NCBI RefSeq assembly: GCF_002999335.1
Contig: NW_020312147.1
Coordinates: forward strand, 614,302-678,301
Length of the DNA: 64,000 bases
DNA from: Cyclospora cayetanensis
Lineage: Eukaryota; Apicomplexa; Conoidasida; Eucoccidiorida; Eimeriidae
Direction: 5' to 3'
Part shown: positions 49,624-63,003 of the stretch, one piece after another
Numbering within the stretch: the stretch's first letter is position 1
How the letters are laid out: each line of letters begins with the position of its first letter
Position numbers and translations under genes: made by a program
Notes under the pieces: generated by a model
What the model was told of the DNA's origin: nothing
The model's input: only the letters and a program-made list of their open reading frames with translations
The model's database searches: none

Positions 49624-52600
49624 AGGATTTCTTCTGACAGGGTTCTCGGGAATTTTCGTGGGATACTGTTTCGAAAGGGTCATTTGAGGTGCTTGGGGAT
49701 TGACAGGTTTGAAGAGCGCGTGCTTTCAGCGGAGAGGACAGTTACGGATCCACTGTGTGTGAGGAGGTATGTATGTGTGTATGTGTATGTGAATGTGTGT
49801 GTGCTTGCACGCACACATTCACTTTTGTTGCACCCCCGAAAAAAGTATGCGGACGGGGAATCTTGACACAAACGCCACATACATGATTAAGGGCTTTTTC
49901 ATGGCCTACACAGATATTCCGCAGGGGGCATGCTAGAGGGCAGTCGCTGGTTGTCCGTGCTAATACATGAGAGCCTCTGGGAAACGTTGAGGGACAGAGA
50001 TAGCCGGGGGTTCAGCAAACACTGTGCGCTTCAAAGAGGCTGCAGCACTGAGTCTTCGTGCTGATTTCATCTGGTCTGGTTGGAGGGACTGTTTACAGGT
50101 GACGGGGTCGCTAGTGGAAGGGCCTACCTACCCTTCGTGTCATGAGTTAGGCATCGTAGCAAAGGGCACCCAGTGCCCAGTTATATCAAGCGGACTCACA
50201 GAACACTTGCGTCTTCTAGACACCGACCGAATCTCAGTGAATCTCATGCTAAAAGCCTATTGTGCCTCGATTCCAAAGTATTGCCATGGGGGCCTGCCTC
50301 CATCGAAAGCCGGACATAATATCCAAGCTCGTATCCCGTAGGACAAAACAAGTCGAGATGACACAATTCTCCGAGAGCAGGGTGAGGGCCACACTGCCAC
50401 TGGTGTGCAACTGCCACTTCAAAATAGTACACGAAGCTAAAACCGAACAAGCTCCCTCGGAGGACTGTGCGCGGGATGCATTCACAACGATACAGCGTAG
50501 AAACTTGCAGGGGTCCTGCTTTGTCTCTCGAGCTTACCAAAAGGGTCGATACCATCTCGCTGGCAGGGAATTTATCTCGAAAGACGTGCCCTTTTAAGGC
50601 CTCTTCTGGGGCCTGCTGTGCATTAAAGCTCGAAGTGCGCTGTCAAGTGCCAACCTTCCGGAGTAATGCAGCCAGCATTTGCACTGAAGGGGGTCTCGTG
50701 TTTCTGCTAGACGATCGAAGGGGTAGGAATACAGGCACAGGCTAGAACGTGCGTGCGACAGGTGGGCACAACCGTGAAACTGTGTAGCAGGCCAGGCTAC
50801 ACTGGGCACCTTCTACTACACCAGTTACGTTGAGTTGATAATTTGATAAGTGCAGGCTGCTTCGTCGGGTTGGGCGTAGATACTGTTCCATAGTGTAAGA
50901 GTCAACGTGTTGTGTTCTTGTGCGCTAGTTGCTATGTGCAATTTGGAACAGGTCCTAAAGTGCTTAAAGGGTGCAGCAATGCACACCCTCGCAATTTCCT
51001 TTCTTGCCAGAAGCTGACAGGCGAAGGCAAAAAAGGGCAGAACCCTTTTACACGGACAAGCAAGAACTCTCTACAATGGCATGGCTTGTCTCTGTAGCTA
51101 CTAACAGGCCTCCCTTTGGTTATTCCGCATGGAGCAACAGCAGCTGTGGTCTGTACGGGCAGACTGTGTGCAACGTAGCGAGCCTACTTATCCGTAAAAA
51201 CCTTTTGACACTAGCCATGCTCAGCAGAGAGTTGGTATAGCATTGACTAGCTGGTTTGTGTGTTCCTATCCACTTTTCGCATATGTTGGCTAAAAGCAAG
51301 AAGGCACAATGTTGAGTGTGTGTGGGTTGGATGCTATTACAGCTAGCAGCAAATGCTAAGGAGACTTAAAGGCTGCAGCTACTTGCACAATTGCTGTTGT
51401 GCTCCCCTAATGTCGGAAAACTCCGAGCGACGCGGGAATAGGAAGGAGGGAGCTCCCAGTGCCGCATGGTTTATACAGCGGTTCCTTCTCATCCACTGCC
51501 TGTGGATGCAGTGGGATATCACGTTCTCTACAACACTTGTCTGGTTTCTACCATTTCAGCGATTTCCTTCCCAAGCACAATGAATGTCTATTGAGTTTGT
51601 AGTGGGTGTAGAGTTACGTGTCTTCCTTAGGAAAGCTTAGAGTGAGCGATACACCTTAGGCGTAGGAGCTTCCCGAGATGTAAAATTCTGCATGAAATGC
51701 CGCGCGTCAGGCTGATGGGAAGGCGGCCATGAAGGCGAAGGAACGGTTTCGTGTAGGAGAAGGCTGTTGAGTCCTTTTGCCATTATTTTGCTGCTGTCCA
51801 CACGCTTGGGTGTAGTTGGGGCTTCACATCAACCCTAGAGGCGGTCTTCGAAAAGGCTTCTACACAAAGCTTCCCCAAAAATTTGGAGCAGCCTCTCTGG
51901 CTGTGATGCATCTTAAGGTTAAGCTGACGGCTCACGTTACTAAGGATTGCATTACGCACAGGAGTACGACGAGGCTTGAAACCTTGCTACGTATTACTGG
52001 CGCTGACCACAAGATGCCGGCTCTACAAGTTAAGTAGCATGCCGTTAGTCATAGTACAGCAACTTCGTGAGTGCCTATCTATGCATCCCTGCCCCTTCGA
52101 GTGCTGGACCAGTAGGATTACCGGCGACATGTGGCAAAAGAGACAGCTCCCTGCCAGTCTCAGGATCCCCTGAGCCATGAGCGTTTTGCTTCAAGGTTAC
52201 ACTGGAAAATAATTGGTGGAACCAGGCCCTACTGCCCATTACAGACGAGGGGGCCCCTGGCTACCGTTTCCTGAGGACCCCTCCCGGTAGGGGGCCCCTA
52301 GAGCACACACTTACCCTTGGAATGCCATTTATTGCGGAGCTGGGGTTTCCTATCCGATTGGTGGTATTCCTGCTTCGTACAAGCACGCATCTCCCTCAAA
52401 TGTGACGGTGTAATGATAGACGCGACCATCGTGGCCGCTCATCTGCCCTTCTGTTTCTGGCTTCTTCCGTTCCTCAGAGGGTCCGCCACTGATCTCCCTT
52501 TGTAGCCGTTATTGAATTCATGCAATAAAGTTCTTTGGACCTTTCTCCAGTCCCTCAGGTGGACTTGCAGCCAGCGGCACAAGGTACCGCCACGGCAGAC

Positions 52601-52689
52601 AGGGGCCCCCCCCGTCCGCTAACACAGAAACTCCTCCTGGGGGCCCCTAATCGGCGCTTCAAGCTGATCTGGTAGAGCCCGCAAAGGCG
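49624..52689. other. Intergenic region without a recognised gene
   Basis: About 3 kb. Holds a (TATG)n-type tract near 49770-49800, an inverted copy of the dispersed repeat near 51.4 kb and GGGGCCCC-rich tracts at 52240-52310 and 52600-52730. No convincing coding frame. Confidence 0.5.
51340..51490 (-). repeat. Dispersed ~200 bp repeat, copy 5 (inverted)
   Basis: On the minus strand, the blocks GGAGCTCCCTCCTTCC, GAGTTTTCCGACATTAGGGG, AGCACAACAG and TTAGCATTTGCTGCTAGC occur in the same order as in the plus-strand copies at 24-38 kb. Confidence 0.45.
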
Positions 52690-55600
52690 ATGACATTCCG
52701 AGGGGGCTCAAGGGGCCCCCACGATCGACACACACGGCATTTCTGGGCAGTCATCAGGGGTACCCTGTACCTCCTCGCATGCCACTCCTACTGCTACGTT
52801 TACTGCTCTCTGCTGACTGGTGCCCATGCGGCAGCTGCAGAATCCGCATCAGCAGCAAGAGAAGCACCAGCAATAGACACTGCAGTGCTCCCAACAGCCG
52901 CCCATAGCGGCGCAGTACGTACAGCAGCAGCAGTCGCGGCAGAGGTGGGGGCGCTCAACGCCGATGTTTCGCCCTTCACACCGAAGTCTTTGGAGAAGAT
53001 ACCTATAAGGGTGGTGGGAGCTCGCGTGGCAGTGCAAGTGCGCATTGGAGGCCAAGACTTACTCATGGGCATGGATAGCTGCAAAGAAGGCCTTCGTCTC
53101 TTCGCATCTGGCAGCTCTTCTTGCACATCTGGGAGGCTTGCCGCTGTTACACCGCATCCGCAGGAGCCCCCCCACTATGAGCGCAGCAGCGACGCAGCAG
53201 TGATAGAAGTAGCTGCCAACGACTCGGAGCAACAGCGTGCCTCGCCTTTTCCGCCTGAGCGACAGCGGCAGCTACAGAAGCCTCTGAACCGTCGCAAACA
53301 TCAGAAGCAGCAGAATCAGGCATGCTATGACCCCGAAATGTCTGGTGCAGCTTCGTGGTGTTTGAACTGGCATGAAATCTGCACAGCCTTTTCAGAGACG
53401 CCCTTCACCTGCCGTCCTTCGCAGCAGCACGATCCCCAATATGCTGTTAAGTACGACACTGCGCGAAACCATGCGTTCGCTGATCTGATTTGTTAAGCCT
53501 CCCTCCTCCTCTTTTCTTGTTCCTTCCTCTTTCCTTCATCTGCATATCCTGCTCCCTACTGCGCCCATTCCGCCTCCCTCTTTTCGCCCCCACTTCGAGG
53601 TTCTCCACCCATGCTCTCTCTGCCTCAAGTTTGCGAGGCCCTTCTCGCCTCTCATTGCTTCAAAAAGTCTCCTTCAACGATACTTGATTGACGAGCATCT
53701 GAACTCAGCGCTCGCTCTGTGCCGTTTCATTCGGCTCCAGCGCATGCGCTTCCCCACTCTTCGCATGGCACAGTGCCCCTAATTCTCCCCTCACCGACAC
53801 ACACACACACACACCCACCCACCAACCCCCCCTCACACACACACACACACGCCATAACACAGACACATACACACCATAACCCACATACAGACAGACACCC
53901 CATACACATTCACATACACACACCATAACATACATACAGACAGACACCCCAGACACATTCACATACACACACATACTGACAGACACCCCATACACATTCA
54001 CATATACACACATACTGACAGACACCCCATACACATTCGCATACACCCTGACACATACACGTACACACACCATAACACACATACATACAGACACCCCACG
54101 CACATTCACATATACACACATACTGACACCCCACGCACATTCACATATACACACGTTCATACAGACACCAAAACACATTCACATACACACACATACAGAC
54201 AGCCCATACAAATTCACATACACACACCATAGCACACATACATACAGACGCCCCATACACATTCACGTATACACACAGACAGACACTCCATACACATTCA
54301 CATACACCATGACACATACACATACATACACCATAGCACACATACATACAGACACCCCATACACATTCACATATACACACGTGCATACAGACATCCCATA
54401 CACATTCACATACACCATGACACATACACATACATACACCATAACACACATACATACAGACACCCCATACACATTCACATACACACACATACATACAGAC
54501 ACCCCATACAAATTCACATACACACGCCATAACACACATACATACAGACACCCCATGCACATTCACATACGCATACATACAGACACCCCATACACATTCA
54601 CATACACACACGTACATACAGACACCCCATACACATTCACATACACACACATGTCGCTAGCCCTACTTCTAACTGCGACATGCACAGCGGCGGCTGTCGT
54701 GTAGCAGGAGCCTTTGTGCGTGCTTGCCGTTTCAGATATAAGCAAGTCGTCGATGGTATTATTGTTTCTGAGATGCGGCTAGAGGGCTTCGATACCGTCG
54801 AGTTGGTTCCGCCACTCCCCCCCATTACGGCGGGCAGCATGCACCAAGAGGTCCCCCTAGTAGATGCTGGCTTTCGAGGAGAGCGCTCTCTTCCGAACTC
54901 TTCTTCCTTTCGCCTTAGCAAGTTTCCTGTCAAACTGGTGCTTGAGCGCGAGACAGACTTCGATGCCTACAAGGGTCTTGACGGAGTCTGGGGTGTTGCT
55001 GGTGAGCTCCAGTTTCCTTGGACGGCGTTTTCGCGGCTTTAAAGTGCATGCAGACGGCCTCCTCTGCACAGAGCAATCAAGGCTGTTTGGCGTATTTCGT
55101 TCCTCCGTAAACACATGCGCGCACCGTTGCCAGCTCTGAATGACTGATGGCATGCATTTAGAGCTAAGTGAGTGTATCGCGCTCCGAGGGGTTTTACCTT
55201 TGTTTCGAGCTCTGAACGCATGCCTCTCTTGTACGCGCGCGTCTGCGTGAAACGCTAGTTCCTTCATCTGCAGCCGTCTCAGCCTGCACAGGCACAGGAT
55301 CAAAAGCGTCGGTGTGTGCAGCTTTTGCGTCACAGGTCCCGACATTTGCTGCCGCGAGGCCTCCTTGTGGAATATGCTGTTAGAGCCGTCCGTGAATGCC
55401 GTGGGATTCGATATTAATCTGCCTGATCGTGTGGCAAGCCCCTTTGCCGCGGCGAGAGCCTCTCCAGAGGGGAGGAATGAAGGCCTCCCTGCAGTGCCTC
55501 CTTCTTTTATGTACCTTGCAGCCGACGCCCAGCAAATCTTTGGGGGAATGCTGTGGGCTCATCGCATGCAGACGGGAGCTGCAGGGTATGACGGCTTGAT

Positions 55601-57081
55601 TCACTTCACTACCTTCGACTGGAAACTCTGCGGAGAATCCGTCGGTCACCCTCTCTCCAATAGCTGGGAAGCCATCGTGGATCTGAGGTACGAAGGAGGA
55701 TGCCTGCCATCGAGCTGTGGCGGCAGAGGAGGGGGAAACTGCGAAAAAAGATAGCTCATGGAGGCGCTGCCACACGAGCACTGCGCGCGCGCGAGAGAGA
55801 CCTACATGCAATATTAGGGAGGCAGGCAGCATCAAGTCAGGCAGACAGCGGAAGGAGACAACACCATGTTCTCTTTTCCCTATATGACACGCAGAGGAAA
55901 AGTTATAGCGAATCAGGTAGAGCAGGAGGTTCAGGCTAACAGAGGCGTAGTATAGGTCCACTAGGCTGGTGATTGGCAAGGCGAGGTGGAGTTTTTGAAC
56001 GCACAGAGTCGAAATAGTGGGGGACTGGAGTATAAAGCTACCTGGACACATTTGTTGACAGCTGAGGTTCGAAGCGTCTCGACATGTGCCGCGGGTGTTT
56101 GGAGGCTGAAATGGGCATTGTGGCAAGGGGCAGTGAAACAAATTTAAAAAGTTTGACTACAGGGGGGCGTGGGGTAGGGGGTAGGTAGCCGGTTCGACTT
56201 TGTAGATCTTGAGTGTGTGTGTGGGTGTGTGTGTGCGCTGTGTTTCCTATTTCTGAGTCGGCTGTCTCTTGTTTGCTGGTGCCTGGTATTTGTGTGGTAT
56301 ATTTGGGGAAAGAGCGACGCATGTGGGGGTGGGTGTGGCCTGCGTCTGCTGTTGCAGCAGCCAGACGCCGACATTAGAAGGCACTGTTTCTGTTTCTGTC
56401 GCAGTTCGGAATGCTTGGTGGTGCCTCCCCCCATGTGGAGGAGTCTGCGTGCATGGCTGCCTCTGGATGTGAAGCACGAGCTGTGCAAAGATCCTGACTC
56501 TGAAGACAATATCTCACAGGCTTCCATCGCGCATCCAGCAATTTTGAAGGGCAGTGGGGAGGAGCAGGTGATGTACCGACGGACTTGCCCGCTACTCAAG
56601 ACTCCCACCAGTCGTCAGCTGCCTGCTCTGTCGTTCTCCCTCTCGCAGTCTCAAATTCAGAACCCGCGTTTACAAATACCGTTGGATCGACTTGTGGTTC
56701 ACGAGGAGGGGATCGGGGATGTCCTCTGCGTAGTGCCTCAGCCGTTCCTGTCTGTAGCTGCAGATCAGTGGAGGCAGATTCGCTTTGGCACGCGAGGTAT
56801 GTGCTTCCCACCCCACGTGAAGAGGAGCACAAAGGCACTTCTTCACGCGTTTCGCAGTAGATGCGAAGGCACTCCCGCCCCCTTCCCTCAGCATGCGCTT
56901 TTGAGCAGCTGCAGGGCACAGCACCAGGATTTCGACGCAGTCGTGCAGACGATGGTGACTCGTCAACCTACGATTTGTGCTGTCCGAGCTTAACTCTGCA
57001 GTCCTTTCCGCCTTCAATGTGGTGATGGATCGAGCCAATTGGCGCGTGGGCATTCGAGAAAAAAACGTCATGCCCACCACT
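52690..57081 (+). CDS. Pepsin-fold (A1 aspartyl protease-like) protein with altered active-site triads
   Basis: Exons: 52690-~53494, 54736-55001, 55336-55687, 56405-56796 and ~56892-57081. A hydrophobic N-terminus with a signal-like segment (TLYLLACHSYCYVYCSLLTG) and an Ala-rich linker lead to the first lobe: VQVRIGGQDLLMGMDSCKEG, aligned with the pepsin segment that normally holds D-T-G-S-S. A Cys-containing insert follows, then KGLDGVWGVAG (family: DGILGLG), FTTFDWKLCG, the second motif EAIVDLSSECLVVPP (spliced between exons 3 and 4; family: AIVDTGTS), LPALSFSL, and near the end LNSAVLSAFNVVMDRANWRV (family: LGDxFLRxxYxVFDRxxxRVG). Both catalytic Asp are kept, but the Gly of each D-T/S-G is replaced (DSC and DLS), so it may be inactive. 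The exon 1/2 junction and a probable 1-base frameshift at 56974-56976 are unresolved. Confidence 0.7.
53797..54652 (+). repeat. CA-rich minisatellite, about 850 bp, in an intron
   Basis: A long array of related units with the core ACACCCCATACACATTCAC followed by variable ATACACACACATACATACAG, units about 36-75 bp. One strand is almost free of G. It lies between the first and second exons of the pepsin-fold gene. Cys/Val-rich frames on the minus strand are by-products. Confidence 0.93.
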
Positions 57082-57461
57082 GATGCAGCCTGCCAACCCC
57101 GGGCCGTTTGCGCGTGCGTTGCTTTCTTGCTCCCTCTAGTCCATCGCTTTCTCTCCCCCCCTTTCTCCCACCCCTATCGACTGAGCGCTTCCCCCCTTTC
57201 TCTCTGTGGCATGGATGGTGGACGCGAGCGTCCTGATGCCTTCTTGCTTCGAGATCTTCATCTTATGCCTCCCAGGTCCACCTCCTCGTCTAGCTAGGCG
57301 TTCCCTCGTCTCTTTGTCCTCTTCTTCCTTTGTTTCTGTTTTTGATATCGGAATCCTTACCGTTAAAGGCCTGCTAAAGCGTGCCTTTAAGTGGCTTATA
57401 CGGCTTGTTTTGCCGAATGCAGGTCGTGTAATCTTTCTTGGCTTTTTATGGCTGCTCGCAG

Positions 57462-58059
57462 GGGCAACCAGACGTACGTGCCGTATACCAACCGGTGCGC
57501 AGATCCCGACTGCAGCGTGAAAATCCTCTTCGAAATGAACCCTGAGACAAAGTATGTTGAACCCTGCTTCCCACACACCACAGCCTGCGCCCGGGTTCTA
57601 GGCTTTTCTCGACCTCAAGCCGCATTCTTGAATTCTGTTTGACAGCAGCCAGCTGCTGCCTCGGAGCAATGCAGCCTCGTGTGCACGCCTGACTGCCCTA
57701 TCGCGGCTTCTCTTCCCCTCGATCTAGTCTGCCTATCATCACAAATCACACCGAACGGAATGACAACGTGCTGACACTGCATCCCCCAGGGTCTTGCTCG
57801 CGTCTTTTCGGGAGGCTTCTATGGGAACTCTTCTCCTCGCACGGCAATCGCACCGCAACGTTGCTGGCATCAGGCTTCTGACGCCGTTATGCCTCTGGCT
57901 CTGTGTGCCTTATGTATGCTGCTATTCAGGGTATGCGAACTGGCATGGTGGGTTCCTGCTGCAGTTGTGACTGCTGTTGCAGCCGTTGTTGCGTTGGAAG
58001 TCTTTGTTTTGTATCTAAGAAATACAGTAGTGGCAGAGGCCTGCTCCGGTGGAAGGTGA
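57462..58059 (+). CDS. Possible 3' exons with a membrane segment
   Basis: Downstream of the pepsin-fold gene, a frame after the acceptor CTCGCAG at 57460-57461 reads NQTYVPYTNRCADPDC and ends at a strong donor (AA|GTATGT, about 57549). Further on, a frame at about 57930-58059 encodes a typical transmembrane helix (WWVPAAVVTAVAAVVALEVF) followed by a short tail and TGA. If spliced to the gene on the left, they would give a C-terminal membrane anchor, as in plasmepsin V/ASP5-type proteases. I could not find one set of phases linking all pieces, so the connection is tentative. Confidence 0.35.
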
Positions 58060-61000
58060 TGCCAAAGGATGGGACCAACAACTGAGCAGCTTATGCTGAG
58101 GATTTTGCTCGATCGGGCAGAGGTGCCGTTTTCTCAGGCCGTTACACGCAGTATTAGAAAATGCAAGTGTATCACGTTTCTGTTCGGGTACACACACAAA
58201 GGATGTAGCACGGTAACTCTAGATATCTTTTAATAAGCGTTACCTCAGACAGCCCGTAGGCTAAATTCGTGTCGTACAGACGGCCAAGTAGGAATACCAC
58301 ATTGCGGTACGAATGTCTTAAGTGGTGTTTTTTTAATAGGCAGACCCTCTAGGGCTTGGCGATATAGGGCATTAGTGTTGGCCAACAATTCGCGGTAACA
58401 CCAGCACAAGCACCCACGGCGCCAGAGCCCTGGCCGCCAAATCATCAGTTACAAGCATATGTCACTAGACTTATTCAAGCGATTTCCGAACTGGCTTCTA
58501 GGGAGGACTACTCGTACGGAGATCGAAATGTAGGAGGAATGAGGGAGGTCCACTTTCTCCTGGACTTGGGATGAATGCAGGGAAGCTTCCCTTAGCGAGA
58601 AGGGAGCTGAAGAGCTTGTGTGGCGTAGCTAGCTTCATATTCTCTCAGCTCAGTAAATTGTGCATGCTGTTTTCAGTAGTAAACATGTCCTTGTTGAGTA
58701 AGGAAAACGGAAATAATATCATGCGATTGTTGGCCCGCAAGCGCCATTTGGTGCAAATTCCTTCAGGTTCGGTGGTCTTCTGCAGGAGCATTGGACTTGT
58801 GAGGCTTAGTGCTTAGGAGCTATTTCGGGCTTAGGGTCACATATCTTGGGCTTGGTTGGGGTCTGGTCGTCTACCGCACGCGCTCCATGCTCTACAGGAT
58901 ACAGCAGATGTAAGGGGTTATCAATTGCACAGGGCTACTAAAGCCGGCAAAATATGGCTACATTCGTGTTCTGGGAAGGAAAAGCAAAAGTGGCATCTAA
59001 CGGGATTGCAAGGTATTCATATATGAACAGTCAAGCGCATCAGCTCCCCAGGCGGTACCTGGCAAACAAATACTGACCCTCCAGAGCTGCAGTGCGCACA
59101 GGTGCCATTATTTCTCCACAGGCCGCAGAGAGATACTACTCATTTTATTCTTCCTGCAGCTTCTATGTGAGCAGTTGATCACAATTTTATTGTATACTAG
59201 CTTTTCCTTACATCTTTGAACTTCTGATGGCTGCAAAACAGGCCATCGGTAGGTTCCAAGAGCCAATTACCTAAGGGCTCGGTTTTTCTTGCCGACGAAT
59301 CCTCCACCTTGACTTACGCAAATGAACAAAACCGTCAAGCACAAAGCACGCGAAAAAGAGTTTTGCACCATTGCCTGTTAAGCATGATGGTAAAGACTTT
59401 TATGCCCACCACCGTGATCAGTTGACCTTGAAGAAATAGTTATGTGGAGACAGCTATTCCACAGAACGTAAGCTAACGACAACTGCACGAGGTTTTCCTG
59501 TTTCCATATATATATATATGTAATTTTTCTTTGCATTTACAACATAGCACTCGAACGTGGCAACCGGTTACCTAGTGAAGACATTATATTTAGAAGGCAG
59601 CGGTTGAGAAGCTGAAAGTTGGCGTGGACTAGCCAAGAGGGTTTGGTTGGGCTATTAGTTTCGATGTGCATAGTACTGCTTCTGCTGCAGAATTGCAAAA
59701 CGAACACGCATATATGTAACCGATTTCAGCCAGAAGGCACTTCAGCATGTGCGATTGTGACGTTCAGTAAAGGCAACTAATTAGCAGACGTATAAGACTT
59801 CAGTTAGCATACGAAAAATATGGGATTCATACTTAAAAGCTTTTTGGAGGAACTAGCTGCTTGGTACCGTCGTGTAGCAGCACAACTCACCATCAAATAA
59901 TTCAACCTTCGGCATGCTCCACAGCTCTGCTCAAAATCTTGTGCAATTTCTTGCAGAGAGCTGCCTTAAAAGAGGCAAAGATGCAAGCATATAGTTATGA
60001 AATGAGCACCAGCTAACTTTTACACAATTGTATATGAGTCCCTTAAAACTATTTCTTGTGTGCTGATGAGCTGTACTAGTAAACTAGAGGTACTATTGCA
60101 CTGTACGGACGAATGAACTTCAGCACTATCCTTAAGGTGTAGGTCAGGTCACATGGCCACCTTCACAGAGGCGCAAAGCTCAGGAGACCTCATGTCTGCG
60201 GGTAAAGCAATACAGTAATGAAGTCGCTAAGATGTATATTCAGTGTATCTTTTTGAAGTAAAATATATATCCGACTAAAGTTACACAGAGTAAGAGACAG
60301 CATCAGACAGTCACTAAAGTTACACAGAGTAAGAGACAGCATCAGACAGTCGAATTTGTCAGTGAACGAAGTGAAGTAAAACAGGCAGTTCGATGGGCGC
60401 CCCAGCGCATTACATACTCCGTGGTTAGGCACACCCAGGGAAGGACGGTGAATTGACCTAGTCAGAAAATAAGGGTATAATCTCAGTGAGTGTTGTCGTA
60501 CCTTATGAATAAACATCACCTGCACACATTGTGTGAATGCTAGATAGCAAAATGTTGGATGGCCAAAAATATTATGCATAGCTCTGCCAGAATATAATTC
60601 GGGTTCAAACTGGATTTTTCCTGCCATGCTAGAGAGCGATGACATTTTAATTCTATCCCCATTGTATACTTATAATAAGGCTGCACATTACCTCCTATTT
60701 GTGAAGTTTGAAATTGCAGTGTGAGACTACGGGAAGCCAAGCTACTACCAGATACGTCTCTCATGCTTGATATGTTTCACGAATTCGAAACGTTCCTTTT
60801 ACACGAGCCGTCACTTATATATAAAAAAAACACTTCAGAATACTTGTGTTTGAATGTGTGTAATCATGCGAATTAATTGTGTCTATCCTTTCACGTATTC
60901 CTCCTCCTCTTGTTCTCCGTATGAAGCCAATCGAGACATTCTTGCTGGCAATGTACACATTCTGTCAGCATAGCCAGCTTAAGCGCGTTGCATAGGATGG

Positions 61001-63003
61001 CTGGAGCTGAGTAATTAGCCTCTAGGCTACTGACACCACACATACAGAAGCCATTTGCATCCTACCAACTTATAGAAGGCTATATTGCTATGCGTACAAT
61101 ATAATCTAGCTCAGGGAAGCACCGATGCATGCACGGTGTCACTAGCCTACATAAAACCAGTTCTTCCTCAGGGTTACTGAAATAAGAACCTATCTTGCCG
61201 TTGAGCAAGGTAGAGATAGATATGGAGACCAAATTACGCGAGCTATTAAGTAAATATGGCCGTACAGACTTCTAATTCCTTATGAGGTGCGTTCAAGAGG
61301 CAAGGCGAAATCCTGTAAAGAAGTTGAAGGCCCACCACTGATAGCTAATAGTGTCTCGACGCGAGACCCACACTACTATGCACGCTAGCTATCATGCATT
61401 AGCTAACCATACAAGTCCCTTTGCCTCCAAAGCTGCAAATCCTATGCAGTGGTAGTAATTCTCGAATCTGGGGTCAGTTTTGCGTGGGTATTGCACTGTG
61501 CATAGTGAAATTGCCTGCGCTGCACACATGTACTGTGTGAGAAGAATCTGTTCTTGCTTCACCATCTGAAAAGCGCCATTGGAGCCACACAATGCCTCTA
61601 TGAAGCATCTGAACCTGTACTCATGGGGATTCTGGTGGCATATAAACTTTTGGTTACAGTGCAAACCAAAGGGAAGGTCCCGAATGTAGAACACAACTTC
61701 TTTGTGACGTACTCGCGAAAATGCCATTCTTGTCAACACATGCCGGCAAGTGAAAGCTTCTATGCTCTCTATGCTCCGTATGATAAAGCTTTTTTCCAAT
61801 GAAAGGTTCAGCATACGTAGTGCTTATGTGGAAGAAAAGTACATTACACTTGAGCGCTACCCGAGGGCCTATATGTACCAGGGAAAATTCTGCATCAATA
61901 AAGCTCTAAATGCAGTATTTTTACAAGTACTTCTATTAGATGAGTTTGCTCGAATCCGATTCAATGCTAATGTCTCCTATGCAAGAACTTTAAGCCTAGG
62001 AGTCACATCCATGGCAACCAGGTGTGCAAGCACTATGGATTTCCCCGTGTCCACATACAGAACATTGTCAAGTTCCAGCATAAATATCGTTGAAGACACG
62101 GCACAATACAAAAGTACTCGGACATAGAATCATGGCCGCTCCAGAAGCTGTTCCGGTCGGACTTTTCACGTGAATAAGCAGGTGAAGGTGATACTGAGAG
62201 AGTCATAGCTTTTGATTTTTGTATGAGGATAAATCAAATTACCTATGAAGGGGCGCTAGTTTTTCTTTAACTATTTATGTTGTTTGAAAGGAACTCATCG
62301 ACAGAAGCGGAGTGCTCAACAAAGCTGAGCGTACATGTGCAATGAATGAACAGAATATTCCTTAGCCGCTCCAGCAGGTCGGAATACTAAAGAGACGTTA
62401 CATCAAATGATTCTCAGTTTGGGGTACCGGCGTGCTTAAAATAAGTAGCTGCCTCATGTCATACTCAGCTTACTATTCAGTGCGGATGGCACGACCGCAT
62501 GGTAGTGGCAAAGGCAGGCCAACAATAAACAAGACATCAACTGAAATATAAATAAAAACAGCATAAAAATAGAAGTAACACCTAATTTCAAAGTGTTTCA
62601 GTGAATAGTCAAGCAAGAGGATTATTTCTTGGACAGGTTGAAACAACTCGCGCAGTTGGCGTTGGGAGAATGTGGGGCAGATATCCTATCTTGATAGGTC
62701 CTCATGTAAACTAAAGTGTGCACGCGTTTGAGGAAATAATTTTGCCAAATTTTAGCTGGCAATTAAACACGAATGCGTTATGTAAGATTTAGCGCTTACC
62801 GCGGGGGCAGGGCGGGAGTGTTTCGTTATAGGTCGCGCTGCTGACTCACACATCGCTCCTGGCCTCCGCGGGATGCCACAACCTGATGACATCTGCAGAG
62901 CTATCACAAAGTCATACGGGATGCAAATACGTTGCTTTTTATACTCTCTTTTTTCAGTAATCCGCAGTGACTGGCAGGTTAGATTCGACTACTCTCTTTA
63001 AAG
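58060..63003. other. Gene-poor, AT-richer region
   Basis: About 4.9 kb with no supportable gene. Scattered short frames lack motifs; a small TA run lies near 59510. The only clear structure is a 39-bp tandem duplication at 60274. The right end should hold the promoter of the gene starting at 63004. Confidence 0.5.
60274..60351 (+). repeat. Perfect 39-bp tandem duplication
   Basis: Two adjacent identical 39-bp units (60274-60312 and 60313-60351), each beginning ACTAAAGTTACACAGAG and ending CATCAGACAGTC. Identity of the two units suggests a recent duplication. Confidence 0.95.

Noticed and set aside
53705..54650. Long Cys/Val-rich frames on the minus strand (and His/Thr-rich frames on the plus strand)
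   Set aside because: They are read-throughs of the CA minisatellite; all frames stay open because the unit lacks stop codons.
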